The notes under the pieces are model-generated. The model had not been told where the DNA came from. It saw only the letters and a list, made by a program, of their open reading frames with translations, and did no database searches. From Gemmatimonadales bacterium (GTDB taxonomy: Bacteria; Gemmatimonadota; Gemmatimonadetes; Gemmatimonadales; GWC2-71-9), in assembly GCA_036279355.1 (NCBI GenBank), contig DASUJH010000020.1, positions 199,902-263,901 on the forward strand: a DNA stretch of 64,000 nt, read 5' to 3'. Position 1 is the stretch's first letter, and the number at the start of each line of letters is the position of its first letter. Positions 62,667 through 64,000 of this stretch are shown here, piece by piece. Both the position numbers and the translations under genes were made by a program.

Positions 62667-63476
62667 TCAGCGCCCGAGCGCCTTCAGTCGATCGCGCGCG
62701 AGCGCGGCTTCATCGGACCGCGGATACTTCTGGATCACCCGCTGATACGCGTCCCGGGCCGCGCCATTGTCTTTCCGGCGCTCCGCGAGGAGGCCCAGGT
62801 TGTACAGCGCCGCGGAGGCCCGCGGCGACTGCGGGTGGCTCTGAACGACAAGGTTGTAGTAGTACGCGGCCGAATCCGGATTTTCCGCCGCAAAGCTCTG
62901 GCCCATGAAGTAGAGCGCGTCGGGCACCCGCTCGCTGGTTGGATACGACTGGAGCAACTGGCGCAACCCGGTGCGGGCCGTCGCCGTGCTGCCCCGGCGG
63001 AGCTGCGCCACCGACGCCTCGTACATCTGGTCGGCCGAGGCAGCCGTCGCGGCGCCGCCGGGGGCAGTCGGCTGGGTGCTGTCGGTCGGGGCGCCCGTTG
63101 CGCCCGGCGGGGCGCCGGCCTTCGACGCGGCGATCTGGTCGGCGCGCTGGTCGAGTTGCGTGCGCAGCTCGGTGAGCCGCCGCTGGCTCTGGCCGGTGAG
63201 CTCCTGGAGCTGGAGCAACTGCTGCTGCACGTTGTAGAGGTCCTGCTGCGTGTCACCCTTGAGGGTCCGCACCGCCATCCGTGTGGCCTCGAGCGAGTCC
63301 ATGATCCGCTGTTGCGTTCGGATGATTTCGGAGAGCCGCGCCGCCCGCGCCGAGTCCTGACGCGCGGTCTGCGCGCGGAGCTGCGCCACCTCGTCCTGCA
63401 CCTGCCGCACGTCGCTCGGAGAGGCGCAGGCCGCTCCGGCGACGATGACGGCAAGCAGCGCCCAACCAGCGCGCAT
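62667..63476 (-). CDS. cpoB: CpoB/YbgF-like Tol-Pal-associated TPR protein
   Basis: A 269-residue periplasmic protein. The N-terminal signal ends near 'VIVAGAAC', so it may be lipid-anchored, unlike E. coli CpoB. A coiled coil (about 20-110: 'VRQVQDEVAQLRAQTARQDSARAARLSEI') precedes a Pro/Ala linker and C-terminal TPRs ('DQMYEASVAQLRRGSTATARTGLRQLLQSYP', 'DALYFMGQSF', 'ALYNLGLLAERR'). It links peptidoglycan synthesis and outer-membrane constriction. ATG 63476 overlaps the pal stop (TAATG). Confidence 0.9.
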   Translation of the reverse strand: MRAGWALLAVIVAGAACASPSDVRQVQDEVAQLRAQTARQDSARAARLSEIIRTQQRIMDSLEATRMAVRTLKGDTQQDLYNVQQQLLQLQELTGQSQRRLTELRTQLDQRADQIAASKAGAPPGATGAPTDSTQPTAPGGAATAASADQMYEASVAQLRRGSTATARTGLRQLLQSYPTSERVPDALYFMGQSFAAENPDSAAYYYNLVVQSHPQSPRASAALYNLGLLAERRKDNGAARDAYQRVIQKYPRSDEAALARDRLKALGR

Positions 63477-64000
63477 TACTGCGGCGCCACCAGTTGGTCG
63501 CCGCCCGCGGTGACCTCGAAGTCGTCGCGGCGATTCTTGGCCCATGCGTCCTCCGTGTGGCCCGGATCGAGCGGCCGCTCTTCGCCGTACGAAACGACGT
63601 CGAGGCGCGCACCGTCCACGCCCTTGCTCGTGAGATAGCGTTTGGCGGCCGCCGCACGGCGATTGCCGAGCGCAAGGTTGTACTCGTCGCTGCCGCGCTC
63701 GTCGGCGTTGCCCGCGATGCGCAGGGTGAGACCCGGATTCGCGGCGAGGATCGCGGCCTTCCGGTCGAGGTTGGACTGGTCCGCCGGGCGGATGTCGGCC
63801 TTGTCAAAGTCGAAGTTGATCGTCGACGTGACGTCGGCCCGAAGCGCCCGCATCCGCTCCATCGCCTCATTCGCCATCCGTGCGGAGTCGGCGTTCGGGC
63901 CGGGCGGAGGCGGCGGCGGCGGTGTCGGCGCGGGGGCCGGAGCCGGGGCCGGCTCGGGTGCGGGCTGCTCCGGCGCGGGCTTCTTACCGCAGGCGGCCAG
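63476..64000 (-). CDS. pal: Peptidoglycan-associated lipoprotein Pal (5' end beyond window)
   Basis: The frame stays open to the window edge. The visible part begins with a lipobox L-A-A-C-G near 63991, so only the signal peptide start is missing. A Pro/Ala-rich tether follows, then the OmpA-like domain: 'INFDFDKADIRPADQSNLDRKAAILAANPGLTLRIAGNADERGSDEYNLALGNRRAAAAKRYL' with the Asp and Arg that bind diaminopimelate. Pal anchors the outer membrane to the cell wall. It is followed by cpoB as in tol-pal operons; tolB presumably lies upstream, outside the window. Confidence 0.95.
   Translation of the reverse strand: MAACGKKPAPEQPAPEPAPAPAPAPTPPPPPPPGPNADSARMANEAMERMRALRADVTSTINFDFDKADIRPADQSNLDRKAAILAANPGLTLRIAGNADERGSDEYNLALGNRRAAAAKRYLTSKGVDGARLDVVSYGEERPLDPGHTEDAWAKNRRDDFEVTAGGDQLVAPQ

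Overview
The window is about 64 kb of GC-rich, densely packed bacterial DNA. No rRNA, tRNA, CRISPR array, insertion sequence or phage gene was recognised. Outer-membrane genes (lptD, pal, cpoB, a Wza-like exporter) show a Gram-negative envelope. The repertoire, with multi-SLBB exporter, DUF4321 protein beside tatA, Asp-Ser-rich secreted proteins and TPR proteins heading operons, is most like Gemmatimonadota. That placement is inference from gene content, not a database result.

Region 1 (1-23.7 kb) is an exopolysaccharide or O-antigen locus of the Wzx/Wzy type. It has a multi-SLBB exporter, a phosphoglycosyl transferase fused to a CapD/PglF-type dehydratase, a Wzz chain-length regulator, a Wzy/WaaL-like protein, a Wzx flippase, seven glycosyltransferases (one cut by the window edge), two methyltransferases and rmlA-rmlC-rmlD-rmlB for dTDP-L-rhamnose. 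A reverse-strand operon runs from 17428 down to 6551, mostly with 4-base overlapping start/stop codons. An isocitrate-lyase-family gene, preceded by a perfect CRP-type palindrome at its promoter, separates this operon from the rml operon.

Region 2 (23.7-39.5 kb) is mostly housekeeping on the reverse strand: rarA-hflX; alaS followed by an unknown small gene, a CpsB-type phosphatase, an SDR, an asparaginase, cca and a ZIP transporter; recA-recX; yraN; a fused trehalose-6-phosphate synthase/phosphatase behind a MarR regulator. Several starts here sit exactly 6 nt after a TAnnnT element, suggesting leaderless mRNAs.

Region 3 (39.6-53.6 kb) holds an HtrA-like protein without its catalytic serine next to a CPA2 antiporter, then a reverse-strand operon of eight genes (TPR protein, aroQ, pepQ, accB, pilT, accC, comB, ftsK). 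That operon is read from a promoter with a perfect TTGACA box, divergent from ppiD. A pilus retraction ATPase gene lies between the two acetyl-CoA carboxylase genes.

Region 4 (53.6-64 kb) contains tatA, a DUF4321 protein, a polyprenyl diphosphate synthase and a second TPR protein (one operon), then hutH, a lipoprotein, lptD, cpoB and the 3' part of pal.

The most notable points are the fused transferase/dehydratase with an altered catalytic motif, the long structured leader in front of it, the CRP-like site, the candidate SOS operator at recA, the leader ORF before hflX, and the HtrA pseudoprotease.
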